Shown here: positions 34,554-46,599 of the stretch, piece by piece | Position numbering within the stretch: the stretch's first letter is position 1 | Layout of the letters: each line of letters opens with the position of its first letter | Assembly (NCBI GenBank): GCA_973895155.1 | Contig: OZ316891.1 | Span: forward strand, 6,510,001 to 6,574,000 | Length of the DNA: 64,000 nucleotides | Direction of reading: 5' to 3' | DNA from: Marsupella aquatica | Lineage: Eukaryota; Marchantiophyta | Notes under the pieces: model-generated | What the model saw: the letters and a program-made list of their open reading frames with translations, nothing else | The model's database searches: none | What the model was told of the DNA's origin: nothing | Made by a program: the position numbers and the translations under genes

Positions 34554-35097
34554 ATGGCCGTCCCTCAAAACCTTGTCTTTGCAAGGTTAGCGACCATATT
34601 TGAGAACGAGAAGAAGAAACAAATTGAGCAGAAACGGAGCCGAAGGGAATCCGGACTACTTTTGGATGGACTTCCTGATGAGATTGTTGAAACGTTCATA
34701 TGGCCTATTTTGAAAGTTTCTTGCATCGAGGACGAATTTGATTCTTCCAAGATCTCGGCTGAAGAAAGACTCAGCCGATTAAAAGAAATGGTTTGGCTGG
34801 GATCCTCCTCAAAAAAAATGGAACCAGCTTGTAGTTTGTACACGAGTATGGGGTCTCCTTCGACTAGCACGAAGCCAGTTTGAGGGATTAAATGAATTGC
34901 TTGATAGCGTTCCCCATGGAGACCCACTTCAGAATGTTCATCTCGCAAACTTTTTTAGGATGGAAACTTTGAATCTTCCCCCAATCGATTTCCTTGGTTT
35001 GTTTTCGACATCAGAACTAAGTCAATTTCAAGGGGACTGGCTAAATCTAGAGAAAGATCAACAAGCCAAACTAGTGGAAATATATGGACAAACTTGA
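34554..35097 (+). pseudogene. F-box-like protein gene, frameshifted in an A8 run
   Basis: The ATG at 34554 opens a frame with a charged start, then LLDGLPDEIVETFIWPIL and KEMVWLGSSSKK, which looks like an F-box (LPDEI..FIWP.L, later hydrophobic/Trp positions). At the run of eight A at 34811-34818 the frame shifts; with one A fewer it reads W-NQLVVCTRVWGLLRLARS and continues in the open frame that ends at 35097 (LLDSVPHGDPLQNV, PPIDFLGLFSTSELSQF). Total about 180 residues. F-box proteins recruit targets to SCF ubiquitin ligases; the assignment is moderate to weak because I rely on one motif. The region between 34470 and 34554 may be the 5' leader or an acceptor region. Confidence 0.45.
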
Positions 35098-35422
35098 TTA
35101 ATGTTCTATCATTCATGCTTAGGTGTGCTCATGGTGAGCTACTTGTAAAAATGTTTTTCATGAATCAATATTTACTATCTTTTGTGGCACATCTTTGGAC
35201 CAAACTCAGATTGTCAGCATTTTGCCCTGGCTGGCTTCCAGACCTTTAGTTTCTCGTTGCCAATAGCATCCAAATGAGGGTATCCCATATCGGATTACTC
35301 CACTATATTTTTCCGTAAAACATTCTTCAAACCCTAAACCGCATACTAGATTAGCCGCGACTATTTCAAGCGACTATTTCGAGGAACTAACTGCCTTGTT
35401 ACGTAGTGGACCCAGGAGAAAG

Positions 35423-35430
35423 TATAAATA
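35423..35430 (+). promoter_or_regulatory. TATA box of the methyltransferase-protease gene
   Basis: TATAAATA, followed by AGAGTGCCTCCCCC and, ~30 bp on, a GCTCATTTCTCATCTCTC leader, very like the 33091 promoter. A half-palindrome (GGGTATCCCATATCGGATT) lies ~150 bp upstream. Confidence 0.65.
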
Positions 35431-35592
35431 AGAGTGCCTCCCCCAAAAGTTACGCTCATTTCTCATCTCTCACGCCGCCTCTCACTCTTTCCAAATACCC
35501 ATTCTCCATAGATATTTGTATTCCCTCGGCAGACACTCCATCACCAATTGAGAATACAATCTCCACGATATTTTCATACAAACTGGGAGGAT

Positions 35593-35990
35593 GAATCCGA
35601 AGTGGGATACCGCGTATCCCACTTCGCATTCACTTTGGCCGAATTCTTGTTTGAGAAGAAAAATGCAATGAGATGTCGGGGATGAATATGAAGTGGAATA
35701 CCGCGTATCCCACTTCGCATTCAACATGCAAATCTTCAAAGTTATTGAAATCCTCAGCGCAACTAAGGGGATGAATCCAAAGTGGGATACACAGTATCCC
35801 ACTTCGGATTCATCTCCAAGATTTCATGCTTTCTTAATGAATAGCCAGAATAGGGGCGGTTCGATACGAAGTGGGATACCGTGTATCCCACTTCGCATTC
35901 ATCCCCAAGAATTCATACTTTTTATATGAAAGAGCCGGAATAGGATGTGTTGGATACAAAGTGGGATACCGCGTATCCCATCTCGCATTC
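35593..35990. repeat. Five TAC-core palindromes in the 5' intron of the methyltransferase-protease gene
   Basis: At 35593-35631, 35684-35722, 35773-35811, 35863-35900 and 35951-35990, spaced 89-91 bp. The common form is GAATCCGAAGTGGGATACCG, then CGTATCCCACTTCGCATTC. Loop bases vary (CGC, ACA, GTG) and arms are mostly conserved. They lie between the probable 5' leader and an acceptor (GCGCAG) at 36068. Confidence 0.9.
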
Positions 35991-37432
35991 ACATATTGGA
36001 TTATGGACTTGTTGCTCAAGTGGACCATATTAGGCTTGAAATTCTAACATGTGGTTTGTTTTGCGCAGGATGTCGAACAAGTCAAGTGCTTTGGGTTCCT
36101 CTGGCTCTTCCCGACAAGCCATCATTGATGAAATCTGGAAAAAGGATCTCTATGTTGAGGAGAAATTCCTCAAGAACAAGTGGTATTTGTGTGATGCTCG
36201 TGAGCTTGATCTTCATCAAGCATATGCAGGCCCAGCATTATGGTTGATTGTCGTGAAGGGTAAAGAGCATTGCCACCAAGGATTGGTGATCGACACGGCC
36301 GAGTCGGACATCGTTGATACAAAAACCAAGAAAGTTAAGAGGGTACCAATGTTTCTTTGCATTGGTGTTGATAAGACCTTCTCTGTGTTGGTTCTCAACT
36401 ATGAGAAACTTGATCGAGTCTCCATGAATGCATTTCCGGAAGACCCGATCACTCAGCTCGTGGCGGAGGCGCCTGATGTGGATGCATTTTTGTTTTGGTG
36501 CTTGAATTATGTCTTCACGTCGTGGAAGGTGGTGCGGGACTTCATCAACATTGTGTATCGCTTAGTGGTTGGAGAAGACTTTAAGGGTCCCGAAAGAACT
36601 CCATTGAAGTTGAAGATACATAGGCCAACTAATCCGTCTGGGACAGTGGAGGGTTCGGAGACAACCACAACAAAAGAGCAGGCAGTTTCCGAGCCAAAGA
36701 ACAAGAAGAAAGCACTAGCAACATCTGTTGGAAAATCTGGGGAAGGATCAGGTGCCACTATCTCCGAAGATCCTCTGAAAAAGAAGACTAAGTTGGATCG
36801 ACGAGAAATCCAAAAGAGAGTAGTGTCAATAGCTCCCCCTTCGCCTTTGAGATCGGTAGATGAGATTCCTCCAACTTCACAAGGTGGGCCATCCGTTGCA
36901 TCGAAGGGGAAGGGTCCGATGATTCCAGGGGTTGGGAAAACATTGAAGAAGCACGAACCAATTTTCCAGATATTATTTAGATCAGGAAAAGTTTGGGACC
37001 TCCAAGACCAGATCTTTGACATGTGGAACAGATTTGAGATCAAGGGGCAGACCAAACAAAAATCCCCTGTGAAGATAGTGAAGAAAGGGTCCAAGTTAAA
37101 GGCCGTGCCCGTCGTGAAACCTTTGAACAAGCTAGCAAATGGGCTAGCATTGACACCTTGGAGAGCGATCCAAGGGATTGAGCACGACCGGTTTTTGGAA
37201 TCCCTTCTCCTTCAAGTCAAGGATCGAATGATCAGTCTAGAGCAAATGGCCAAAGAGGCCGAAAGTTACAAGAAGCTTGTGAAGATCAGTAAACTATTTG
37301 TGCAATTGTCTGGCCAACCAGACTAGGCAACTTGTAAACAGATGTTTCCCAAAGAGACGCAGTCTGCGGAGCTCGAAAGATGGAGTGGAAAACTCTTGGA
37401 TGTGGTAAGTTGATTTTGTGTTTTCAAAGGTT

Positions 37433-37827
37433 GAATTCAAAACTGGATACGCGTATCCCATTTGGGATTCACAATCGATTCTGGCTCCATTCAAGTTGTT
37501 TCTTTCTTTTTGTCTGGGTGGAATCCGAAATGGGATACGGGGTATCCCATTTCGGATTCGACCCCAGGTTTTGGCTGTGTTAGCGTTGTTCCTTTGATTT
37601 TCCCTAGGTGGAATCCGAAATGGGATACCCCGTATCCCGTTTGGCATTCAACCCCGGGTTTTGGCTGTGTATGCGTTGTTCCTTTGAGTTTCCCTAGGTG
37701 GAATCCCAAATGGGATACCCCGTATCCCATTCGGGATTCAAGTTGGAGTTTGAGGGTTAGAAGCATGATTCACCAGATTTATTTAGTCGAATACCGAATG
37801 GGAGACTCGGTATCCCTCTTGGTATTC
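37433..37827. repeat. Five TAC-core palindromes in the second intron
   Basis: At 37433-37470, 37523-37561, 37611-37649, 37701-37739 and 37789-37827, about 89 bp apart. The second has perfect 18-bp arms around GGG (GAATCCGAAATGGGATAC / GTATCCCATTTCGGATTC). Two successive ~90-bp units share a TTTTGGCTGTGT..GCGTTGTTCC and CCCTAGGTG block. Confidence 0.9.
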
Positions 37828-39825
37828 AGTGCATTAACTCTGGTGCCTTGATGTTTTATAGTTGAAAGCCTTCTCGAAGAAGAAGAACAAAATGGTTCAA
37901 GTGTCAAATGATGGCGAGGAGACTGTTGAGGAGGAGCTTAGTTCCGATGTTATCCCCCTTGGTTTTAAGAATATGGTTCAGGAAGCTATTGAGAATTATA
38001 ATCGTCGGATTGGTATCGATACTGTTCAAGCGGAATCAAGCGACCACCGTTGGAAAAATTCTGATGGAAATTTCATCAACTACACTCTCCACTGTGGAGA
38101 TGTCCGGGCGCTTGATAGGTTCTTGGAGAAACGGCCTTACACACTTGCAGTCGCCGACATTCCTTATGGATTCAATGCCATCGGCTCTGAGAATGATGAA
38201 GTTCCATTTTCAGAGAAAGATATTATTGATACATGGTGAAATGTTTTGCTAAGGTGACTACTTCACCTATGTGGAGGTTTGTTGTTATTCATTCGCTGCA
38301 ACAAAGTGTCTCCGTTTTGAATGCTTTGGGAAAGACTTGCAACGCTGGAGTTGAGGCAGGAATTTGGGAGAAGCCAAATGTACATGCACACCCCTCCGGG
38401 AATAGGCTAGCTTGGGCGTTTGAGAACTGGTCCATTGGATATTATAATGAAGGTGGTATCAGGACCAGGGAAATGTACAATTTCGAGCATGATGAAAAAA
38501 GAATCAACATCATCAAGGTTCCTTGTGTTACCAAAAAATGTGTAACACCCTTAGGGGAAGTAGTGAATCCGTATCAGAAGCCGATAGCCCTCACAGACTG
38601 GTTCATCAAGCATTTTAGTGAAGAAGGAGATTGGATTGTTGATTTATGCGCTGAAAGTGGGTCCACTTCGTGTGCGGCTTTGTTGGCAAAGCGACATGTT
38701 ACAGCTTTGGAGTTGAGTGCTCAACAAATAGACTGTATCTAGACTCGACTAGTCACGCTGGATGAATCATGGGACTTGAATGAGGAAGCAATTGAGGAGG
38801 GTACAGGGCCGATGAGTTTTGAGATACAACCACCGATTGGTGGTATGACAAGCACTCTCACCACCGGACCTTGCATCATTACAACCACGGCTGAGAATGA
38901 TGATGATGTAGATGAAGACGAGGAGCAGGAGGAAGAGGAAGCAGAAGCTCCGGCATTAGATCTTGGCTCATTCCTCGAGGTGTCGAGATTATTTTGAGAT
39001 TAGATTGCTGCAAATGAGATTTCCCCAAATTGTATATGAACTTCTGGAAATATTCCAAGAGATTTAGATGTTCTTATGTGACAATAATGTCCTTGCAGGA
39101 TCCACCAAAGGAGGTTATTGAATTGAAAAGTGTTCTTCATAGATTTTTGCACAATCCTTTTGTTGGTCATCTCCTCAATCAAGAAACATTGGAACAACTT
39201 GAACCCGACCAATATTTGGGTGACGAAATTATGGAATTTTACCCAGAGTCCCAAACAGAAGAACAGGGAGATCTTGCTCCAATGGTAAACACGTTATCCT
39301 CCTTTTTTTATCCTTGGATGGCATCAAGGATTGAAAAAGAACCAACACATGAATCCCTTAAAGAATCTTTACAGAAAATGCGAGGTTATTACAAGCCACC
39401 ATTTTCCAAGATTGAGGTTATTCTTATGCCAATTCACATGAGTGGCCATTGGAGTTTGGTTGTCATATGTTTGGATCGATCTCAATCTTTGATCCAAATG
39501 TATCATCTAGACTCACTTGCTGGTCGATCTACATGAAACTCATGTAATTGAATCGGCACTGAAAAGGTGAAAGACTTAACTTTATCTTCTAGTACTATTT
39601 GTTTTTCAAATGAGATTATTTAATTCATGTGATTATAAATGCTACTTTAACTAAGGAATCACTTTCAATGACTTGCAGATATTTCACAATAGAATGGGAA
39701 CTATTTTTTGGAAAAGTGCCATTGGGTGTTATGGAGATGTGGAATCCAAAGGTATGTAATTTGTTTCATTTTTAATTCTTTTTATCTCTCTATTCATTAA
39801 AACTAGAAAATTCTTTGATCTTTGG

Positions 39826-39990
39826 ACATTTGGGCACTAAAATACATATTTTTGGGCACAAGAATTGTACATTTGGGTAGTGAAAGTTGTACATTTGGGC
39901 ACCATTTAATGTACATTTGGGGAATCAAGATTGTACATTGGGGAAAAATAAATATTAATTTGGATTCTAAAGAAAAACATTTGGGTGATA
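39826..39990 (+). repeat. ~28-bp tandem repeat with TTGTACATTTGGG
   Basis: About six imperfect units containing ATTTGGGCACTA/AAGTTGTACATTTGGG. Similar words recur at 47100-47280 at the other end of the intron. Confidence 0.65.
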
Positions 39991-40154
39991 GAAATATAAA
40001 ATGTGTTGGATAATAAATAAAACATTCATCTAGTCTAATAATTAAGATATAAGCTTGGATATGATCTCTACCCTAATCTTATGCTTTGATCATTAATAGG
40101 GTTCTAAATTCATGTTATTCTAGTTGCTTGGAACTCTCCACACTAAAAGCAATT

Positions 40155-40300
40155 CTACACAAGAATCCAATATCAAATTACTCAAGAATCCAATATCAAA
40201 TTACTCAAGAATCCATCAAGAACAATTTTACTAGAGCCTTCATAATAGGCCACACAAGAATCCAATATCAAATTACTCAAGAATCCATCAAGAACAAGTT
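40155..40300 (+). repeat. ~23-bp tandem repeat
   Basis: AAGAATCCAATATCAAATTA-CTC repeats twice in a row, then AAGAATCCATCAAGAAC, and the same order recurs once more within 90 bp. Confidence 0.8.
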
Positions 40301-40440
40301 TAAACTGAGACTCTAGATGAATTCAGAAGTGCATAAACCCCCTATGCAGTCATTTTCTACACATCAAATATGGAAAGAAATGCATGTACAATGCTTCACA
40401 TGAGAACTATCTAGTTAAACATGTGGGAGAAAGAATAACA

Positions 40441-42430
40441 ATGGGATGGGCGACCTCTCACTTGAAGCTATGCACCAAATTTGGCGCTCCAAATTTTGCT
40501 AGTTTCCATATACTCCTCATGTAGTGTTGGCCATCAACGTCAATAGTAGTGGGTGCAGCAGCTAAACCAAATATTTGGAGCTCCACATTGTGCTAGTTTT
40601 TAAAATAATATAACTGTCACTATTGCTGGCCAAAATTGCACCATCCCCAAGGCAACCTTAACTCCAAAACTGCACCATCCTAGAGGCAACCTTAACTCTC
40701 CATCAATGACCAACAAACCTCTTTTCCTCACAAAAGTACCTACCCAAAGAGACAACAGTTGTTGGCTCTAGATGATCTTGAGGTAAAATAGTGATCCTCA
40801 ATAACCAAGGAAATCATTCTAAAGATTCTCAACTATCACTAAACCCTTACACAAATGTAAAATAAGTTGTTAGCTATAGTTGATCTTGAAGGAAAATTGA
40901 GACTTGTAATTGCCTCAAAAAATCATTATATAGCAATTTCTCAAAAATCATCAAGAGACCTCAATTAATGAAAAGCTTACACAATTGTTGGCTCTTGATG
41001 ATCTTGAGGTAAAATCAAGGCCCCTAAATTTCCAAGGAAACTGCTCTAAAGATGCTTCACTATCAAGAAATATATATCCAAAGCTTACACAATTGTTGGC
41101 TCTAGATGATCTCGAGGTAAAATAAAGGCCTCTAAGCTTCCAAGGAAACGGTTGTGAAGATGCTTCACTATCAAGAAATACGTATGTGTGGGAGAAGGAA
41201 TAGCAATGGGATGGATGAACTCTCACTTGAAGCTATGCACCAAATTTGGAGCTCCAAATCTTCCTAGTTTCCATATACTCCTTACGTAGTGTTGGCCATC
41301 AACATCGATACTAGTGGGTGCAGTGGCTGGACAAAATATTTGGGGCTCTACGGCTCCACGTCTCGCTAGTTTTCAAATACAACTATCACTATCACTAGCC
41401 AAAATTGCACCATCCCAAAGGCAACGTCAACTCCAAAATTGCACCATCCCAGAGGCAACCTTAACTCTCCATCAATGACCAACGAACCTCTTCTCCTCAC
41501 AAAAGTACCTACCCAAAGAGACAACAATTGTTGGCTCTAGATGATCTTGAGGTAATAGTGATCCTCAATAACCAAGGAAATCATTCTAAAGATTCTCAAC
41601 TATCACTAAACCCTTATACAAATGTAAAATAAGTTGTTAGCTATAGTTGATCTTGAGGGAAAATTGAGACTTGTAATTGCCTCAAAAAATCATTGTAGCA
41701 ATTTCTAATCATCAAGAGACCCAATGAAAAGCTTACACAATTGTTGGCTCTAGATGATCTCGAGGTAAAATCAAGGCCCCTAAATTTCCAAGGAAACTGC
41801 TCTGAAGATGCTTCACTATCAAGAAATACGTATCCAAAGCTTACACAATTGTTGGCTCTAGATGATCTCAAGGTAAAATAACGGTCTCTAAACTTCCAAG
41901 GAAACGGTTGTGAAGATGCTTCACTGTAAAAAAATACGTATCCAAAGCTTACACAATTGTTGGCTCTAGATGATCTCGCGCAAGGCAAAATGAAGGCCCC
42001 TAAACTTCCAAGGAAACCAATGTAAAGATGTTTCACTATCAAGAAATATGTATCCAAAGCTTACACAATTGTTGGCTCTAGATGATCTCGAGCCTGTAAC
42101 ACATGGGCCTCTAACTTGAAAGAAAACCGTTGTGAAGATGCTTCACTATCAAAAAATATGTATCCAAAGCTTACACAATTGTTGGCTCTAGATGATCTTG
42201 AGGCAAAATAAAGGTCCCTAAGCTTCCAAGGAAACCGCTGTGAAGATGCTTCACTGTCAAGAAATATGTATCCAAAGCTTACACAATTGTTGGCTCTAGA
42301 TGATCTCAAAGTAAAATGGGGACTCTAACTACCACAAAGATCACTACGAATGCATCCCTCACCCTAAACAAACCCTCGCCAAAGCTACAATAAACTCTTG
42401 GCTCTAGATTATCTAGCTAGAGATAAACTA
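40441..42430 (-). repeat. Long direct duplication and ~110-bp tandem units with GGCTCTAGATGATCTCGAG
   Basis: A ~760-bp segment is present twice (about 40441-40990 and 41195-41750: shared TGCACCAAATTTGG, ACTAGCCAAAATTGCACCA, GAGACAACA.TTGTTGGCTC). From 40975 to 42320 a ~110-bp unit recurs about eight times: AAGCTTACACAATTGTTGGC, then TCTAGATGATCTCGAGGTAA, a CCAAGGAAAC block and GATGCTTCACTATCAAGAAA. The minus-strand frames here are repeat translations. Confidence 0.85.
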
Positions 42431-43149
42431 GATAATTGCTATAGAAATTGGTAGGGTTATGGGTTTAGGGTTTTCTGCCCCCAAAACCTGGCCTGATCTA
42501 TCCTTAACCAAAGCTCAGACCAATAGAAATATTAGCAAGGAGGAGCTCAAGAGACTTGGAGAGAGGGAGAGCGAGAGGAAGAGCAAGAGGAACAGAGAAC
42601 AACATGACAACAAAAATGAAACTAGTAAAATGATCCTCGCAACTGGGAACAAAGGATTATATGCCACCGACTGACTCACGAGAGGGCCCAACAATCTGCG
42701 TACGGATTTGTGTACGGATTGCTTTAACTGCACACCAAGGGCATACGGGTTGCATTAAATGCTTTATCATACCTGACACACTTATGCCTCTCTCATACTT
42801 GTATCTACCTAGTGTTGCCTTTGGACATGACATACGGTGCGTTGAGGAGATTTGAATTCCGATCATTTGCATTTTTATCTTTCCTCTTTCTTGCAAGAGC
42901 TCCTCCCTTCTTGCTCTTGCTTTGAGATCTTGGTTGTAGCCTCTAGATCTTAGTTTTAGCTTGGGTCGAGATCTATGTGCTAGCCTCAAGATCTTAGTTT
43001 TAGCTTGGGTTGAGATCTGTGGGCTAGCCTCGAGATCAATATGGTAGCCACATGGTTTTAGTGCTAGACTATAGGGTCAAGATCGGAGTCGAATCAGTTG
43101 TCACCACTCATGATCGACCACGTGTCATCCATCAATTGCTTGTTGCGAT

Positions 43150-46100
43150 GTCCACTCGGAGCACTAGGAGACTCTAGATCATCTTGAGCTTCTTGTCTTG
43201 ACTTTGGTTTTATAGTGTAGAATATTGAAGCACTTGGAGGCTCTAGATCGAGCCTCTTGCATGTCTTCATTTTGGTTTAAGAGTGCAAAAATTGAAGCGC
43301 TTGGAGGCTCTAGATCATCTCGAGCCTCTTGTCTTGACTTTGGTTTCATAGGGTAGAAAATTGAAGTGCTCGAAGACTCTAGATCATCTCAAGCCTCTTG
43401 TCTTGACTTTGCTTTTATAATGTAGAAAATTGTAGCACTTGGAGGCTCTAGATCACCTTCAGCCTCTTGTTCTGCCTTTTATTTTAGAGTGCAGAAAATT
43501 AAAGTGCTCGGAGGCTCTAGATCATCTCAAGCCTATTGTCTTGACTTTGGTTTTAGAGTCCAAAAACTTCAAGCGCTCGGAGGCTCTAGATCATCTCGAG
43601 CCTCTTGTCTTGACTTTGGTTTTAGAGTGCACAAAATTGAAGTGCTTGGAGGCTCTCTAGATCATCTTGAGCCTCTTGTCCTTAGTTTGGTTTTACAATG
43701 TAGAAAATTTCTTGGAGGCTCTAGATCATCTCGAGCCTCTTGTCCTTAGTTTTGTTTTACAGTGTAGAAAACTTCTTGGAGGCTCTAGATCATCTCGAGC
43801 CTCTTGTCCTAACTTTGGTTTTAGGGTGCAAAAAATTGAAGCGCTTGGAGGCCCTAGATCATCTCGAGCCTCTTGTCCTTAGTTTTGTTTTACAGCGTAG
43901 AAAACTTCTTGGAGGCCTCTAGATCATCTCGAGCCTCTTGTCCTAACTTTGATTTTAGGGTGCAAAAAATTGAAACGCTTGGAGGCTCTAGATCATCTCG
44001 AGCCTCTTGTCTTGACTTTGGTTTTAGAGTGCACAAAATTGAAGCGCTTGGAGGCTCTCTAGATCATCTCAAGCTTCTTGTCCTTAGTTTTGTTTTACAA
44101 TGCAGAAAACTTCTTGGAGGCTCTAGAACATCTCGAGCCTCTTGTCCTTAGTTTTGTTTTACAGTGTAGAAAACTTCTTGGAGGCTCTAGATCATCTCGA
44201 GCCTCTTGTCCTAACTTTGGTTTTAGGGTGCAGAAAATTGAATCGCTCGGAGGCTCTAGATCATCTCGAGCCTCTTGTCCTTAGTTTGGTTTTATAGTGT
44301 AGAAAACTTCTTGGACGCTCTAGATCATCTCGAGCCTCTTGTCCTGACTTTGGGTTTAGGGTGCAGAAAATTGAAGCGCTCAGAGGCTCTAGATCATCTT
44401 GAGCCTCTTGTCCTGACTTTGGTTTATAGTGTAGAAAATTTCTTGGAGGCTCAGATCATCTCGAGCCTCTTGTCCTTAGTTTGGTTTTCTAGTGTAGAAA
44501 ACTTCTTGGAGGCTCTAGATCATCTCGAGCCTCTTGTCCTGACTTTGGTTTTAGAGTGCAAAAAGTTGAAGCGCTCGGAGGCTCTAGATCATCTTGAGCC
44601 TTTTGTCCTTAGTTTTGTTTTACAATGTTGAAAACTGCGTGGAGACTCAAGATCATCTTAAGCCTCTTGTCTTGACTTTGGTTTTAGAGTGCAGAAAATT
44701 GAAGCCCTCATAGGCTCTAGATCATCTCGAGCCTCTTGTCTCGACTTTGGTTTTAGAGTGCAGAAAATTAAACTGCTCTGAGGCTCTAGATCATCTCGAG
44801 CCTCTTGTCCTGCCTTTGGTTTGAAAGTGCACAAAATTAAAATGCTTGGAGTCTCTAGATCATCTCGAGACTCTTGTCCTGACTTTAGTTTTAGAGTGCA
44901 GACAATTAAAGTCCTCGGAGGATCTAGATCATCTTGAGCCTCTTGTCTTGACTTTGGTTTTAGAGTCCAAAAACTTCAAGCGCTCGGAGTCTCTAGATCA
45001 TCTCAAGCCTCTTGTGCTGACTTTGGTTTTAGAGTGCACAAAATTGAAGCGCTTTTAGATGCAGCCTGTGGGAGGGAGCCTGTGGGAGTGGCGCAGCTTT
45101 TTGTCTTGCACCAGATTCTCTGGAGGCTCTGGATTGGGAGAAACACTCACATGTTTCAGACGGGGGGGGGAGACGTGTGTTTGACCTGGGACTTGTCCTG
45201 TCGGAGGCAGTGGAGAACTTATTCGCTACTGGTCGGCGTTGCCCCCATGGTAGGAGGTGCACTCGCCTGCTATGGGCCAAATCATGTATTGATGGGCTTT
45301 GCAGGAGCTGGCTCGATGGTGGGGGGACCAGTTTCACTTCCGCTGGATGACTCTGATTTTTCTGTGAGGTTGGAACGTTGAGACCAATGAATGTATGGTT
45401 CTGGGGGCAGGGATGCCCTATGGCTGGTTATTAGGTTGTGTGGTCGTCCTCTTTTGCTGTTAGGTATCGCCGGGGAGGTTAATTCCTTGCCTGATGTGGG
45501 ATTAAGGTGATTTTTTGAGGTTTGGTCCTCTGTTCTGTCTTGGCTGTCTCCCGTGAATATGATCTGTTTGTGCGCCCTCCCCGTGGGGCTTTTCGCAGGG
45601 GAACTGAAATTTATAAAATGGCTACCATTCCAAGGAAAATTGAAGTGCTTGGAGGCTCTCTAGATCATCTCGAGCCTCTTGTCCTTAGTTTGGTTTTACA
45701 GTGTAGAAAACTTCTGGGAGGCTCTAGATCATCTCGAGCCTCTTGGCCTGACTTTGGTTTTAGAGTGCAAAAAATTGAAGCGCTTGGAGGCTCTAGATCA
45801 TCTGAAACCTCTTGTCCTAACTTTGGTTTTAGAGTGCAAAAAATTGAAGCGCTCGAAGGCTCTAGATCATCTCAAGCCTTTTATCTTGACTTTGGTTTTA
45901 GAGTGTAGAAAATTAAAGCGTTTGGAGGTTCTAGATCATCTCGAGCCTCTTGTCCTGCCTTTGGTTTTAGACTGCACAAAATTAAAGCGCTTGGACCGAG
46001 GCTCTAGATCATCTTGAGCCTCTTGTCTTGACTTTAGTGTGAGAGTGCATAAAATTGAAGCGATTGGAGGCTCTAGATTGTATAAAGCCTCTTGTCTTGA

Positions 46101-46510
46101 CTTCTGTTTTAGAGTGCAAAAAATTGAAATAGTCTAAGGCTCTAGATCATCTCGAGTCTCTTGTCTTGACTTCTGTTTTAGAGTCCAAAAACTTCAAGTG
46201 CTCGGAGGCTCTAGATAGTCTCGAGACTCTTAGCTTGTCCTGACTTTGGTTTTAGACTGTGGAAATTGAAGCGCCTGAAGGCTCTTGATCATCTCAAGCC
46301 TCTTGTCCTAACTTTGGTTTTAGAGTGCTGAAAATTGAAAGCGCTTGGAGGCTCTAGCTCATCTCGAGCTTCTTGTCTTTGACTTTGGTTTTAGAGTGCA
46401 AAAAATTGAAGTGCATGGAGGCTCTAGATCATCTCGAGCCTCTTGTCCTTACTCTGATTTTAGAGTCCTGAAAACTATTAGCACTTGGAGGCTATCGATC
46501 ATCTGGAGTC
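43150..46510 (+). repeat. Palindromic minisatellite GAGGCTCTAGATCATCTCGAGCCTC
   Basis: Roughly forty head-to-tail units of 64-70 bp. Each has a 25-bp near-palindrome: arms GAGGCTC and GAGCCTC around TAGATCATCTC. Two spacer types alternate, one with TGACTTTGGTTTTAGAGTG and GAAAATTGAAGCGC, the other with CCTTAGTTTTGTTTTACAGTG and GAAAACTTCTTG. Plus-strand frames of 60-130 residues in the array are repeat translations. The core resembles that of the neighbouring 40975-42320 units but with the central base changed. A foreign block interrupts it at 45057-45640. Confidence 0.9.
45057..45640 (+). mobile_element. LINE-like C-terminal fragment inside the palindromic minisatellite
   Basis: The minisatellite breaks at GAAGCGCTT and resumes at AAAATTGAAGTGCTTGG. 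Between them the plus strand reads ILWRLWIGRNTHMFQTGGG, like the W..W..RN..F block at the C-terminus of plant LINE proteins, followed by an open frame to a TGA at 45379-45381. It could also be a captured host fragment. Confidence 0.4.
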
Positions 46511-46599
46511 CAAAAGATTCAAAGGGGTTTTGCTTTAGGTCTTTTGTGGAGCCAAGTTATTATGATAATTGTTGTACCTGTCCTATAAGTTCTGGAATA

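Noticed and set aside
35268-35305. Possible palindrome before the second promoter
   Set aside because: Only one half (GGGTATCCCATATCGGATT) is clear; the other arm is too diverged to count.
43150-46510. CRISPR-like regular array of palindromic repeats
   Set aside because: Spacers are themselves repeats of two types, units are eukaryotic minisatellite-like, and no cas genes exist; this is plant nuclear DNA.
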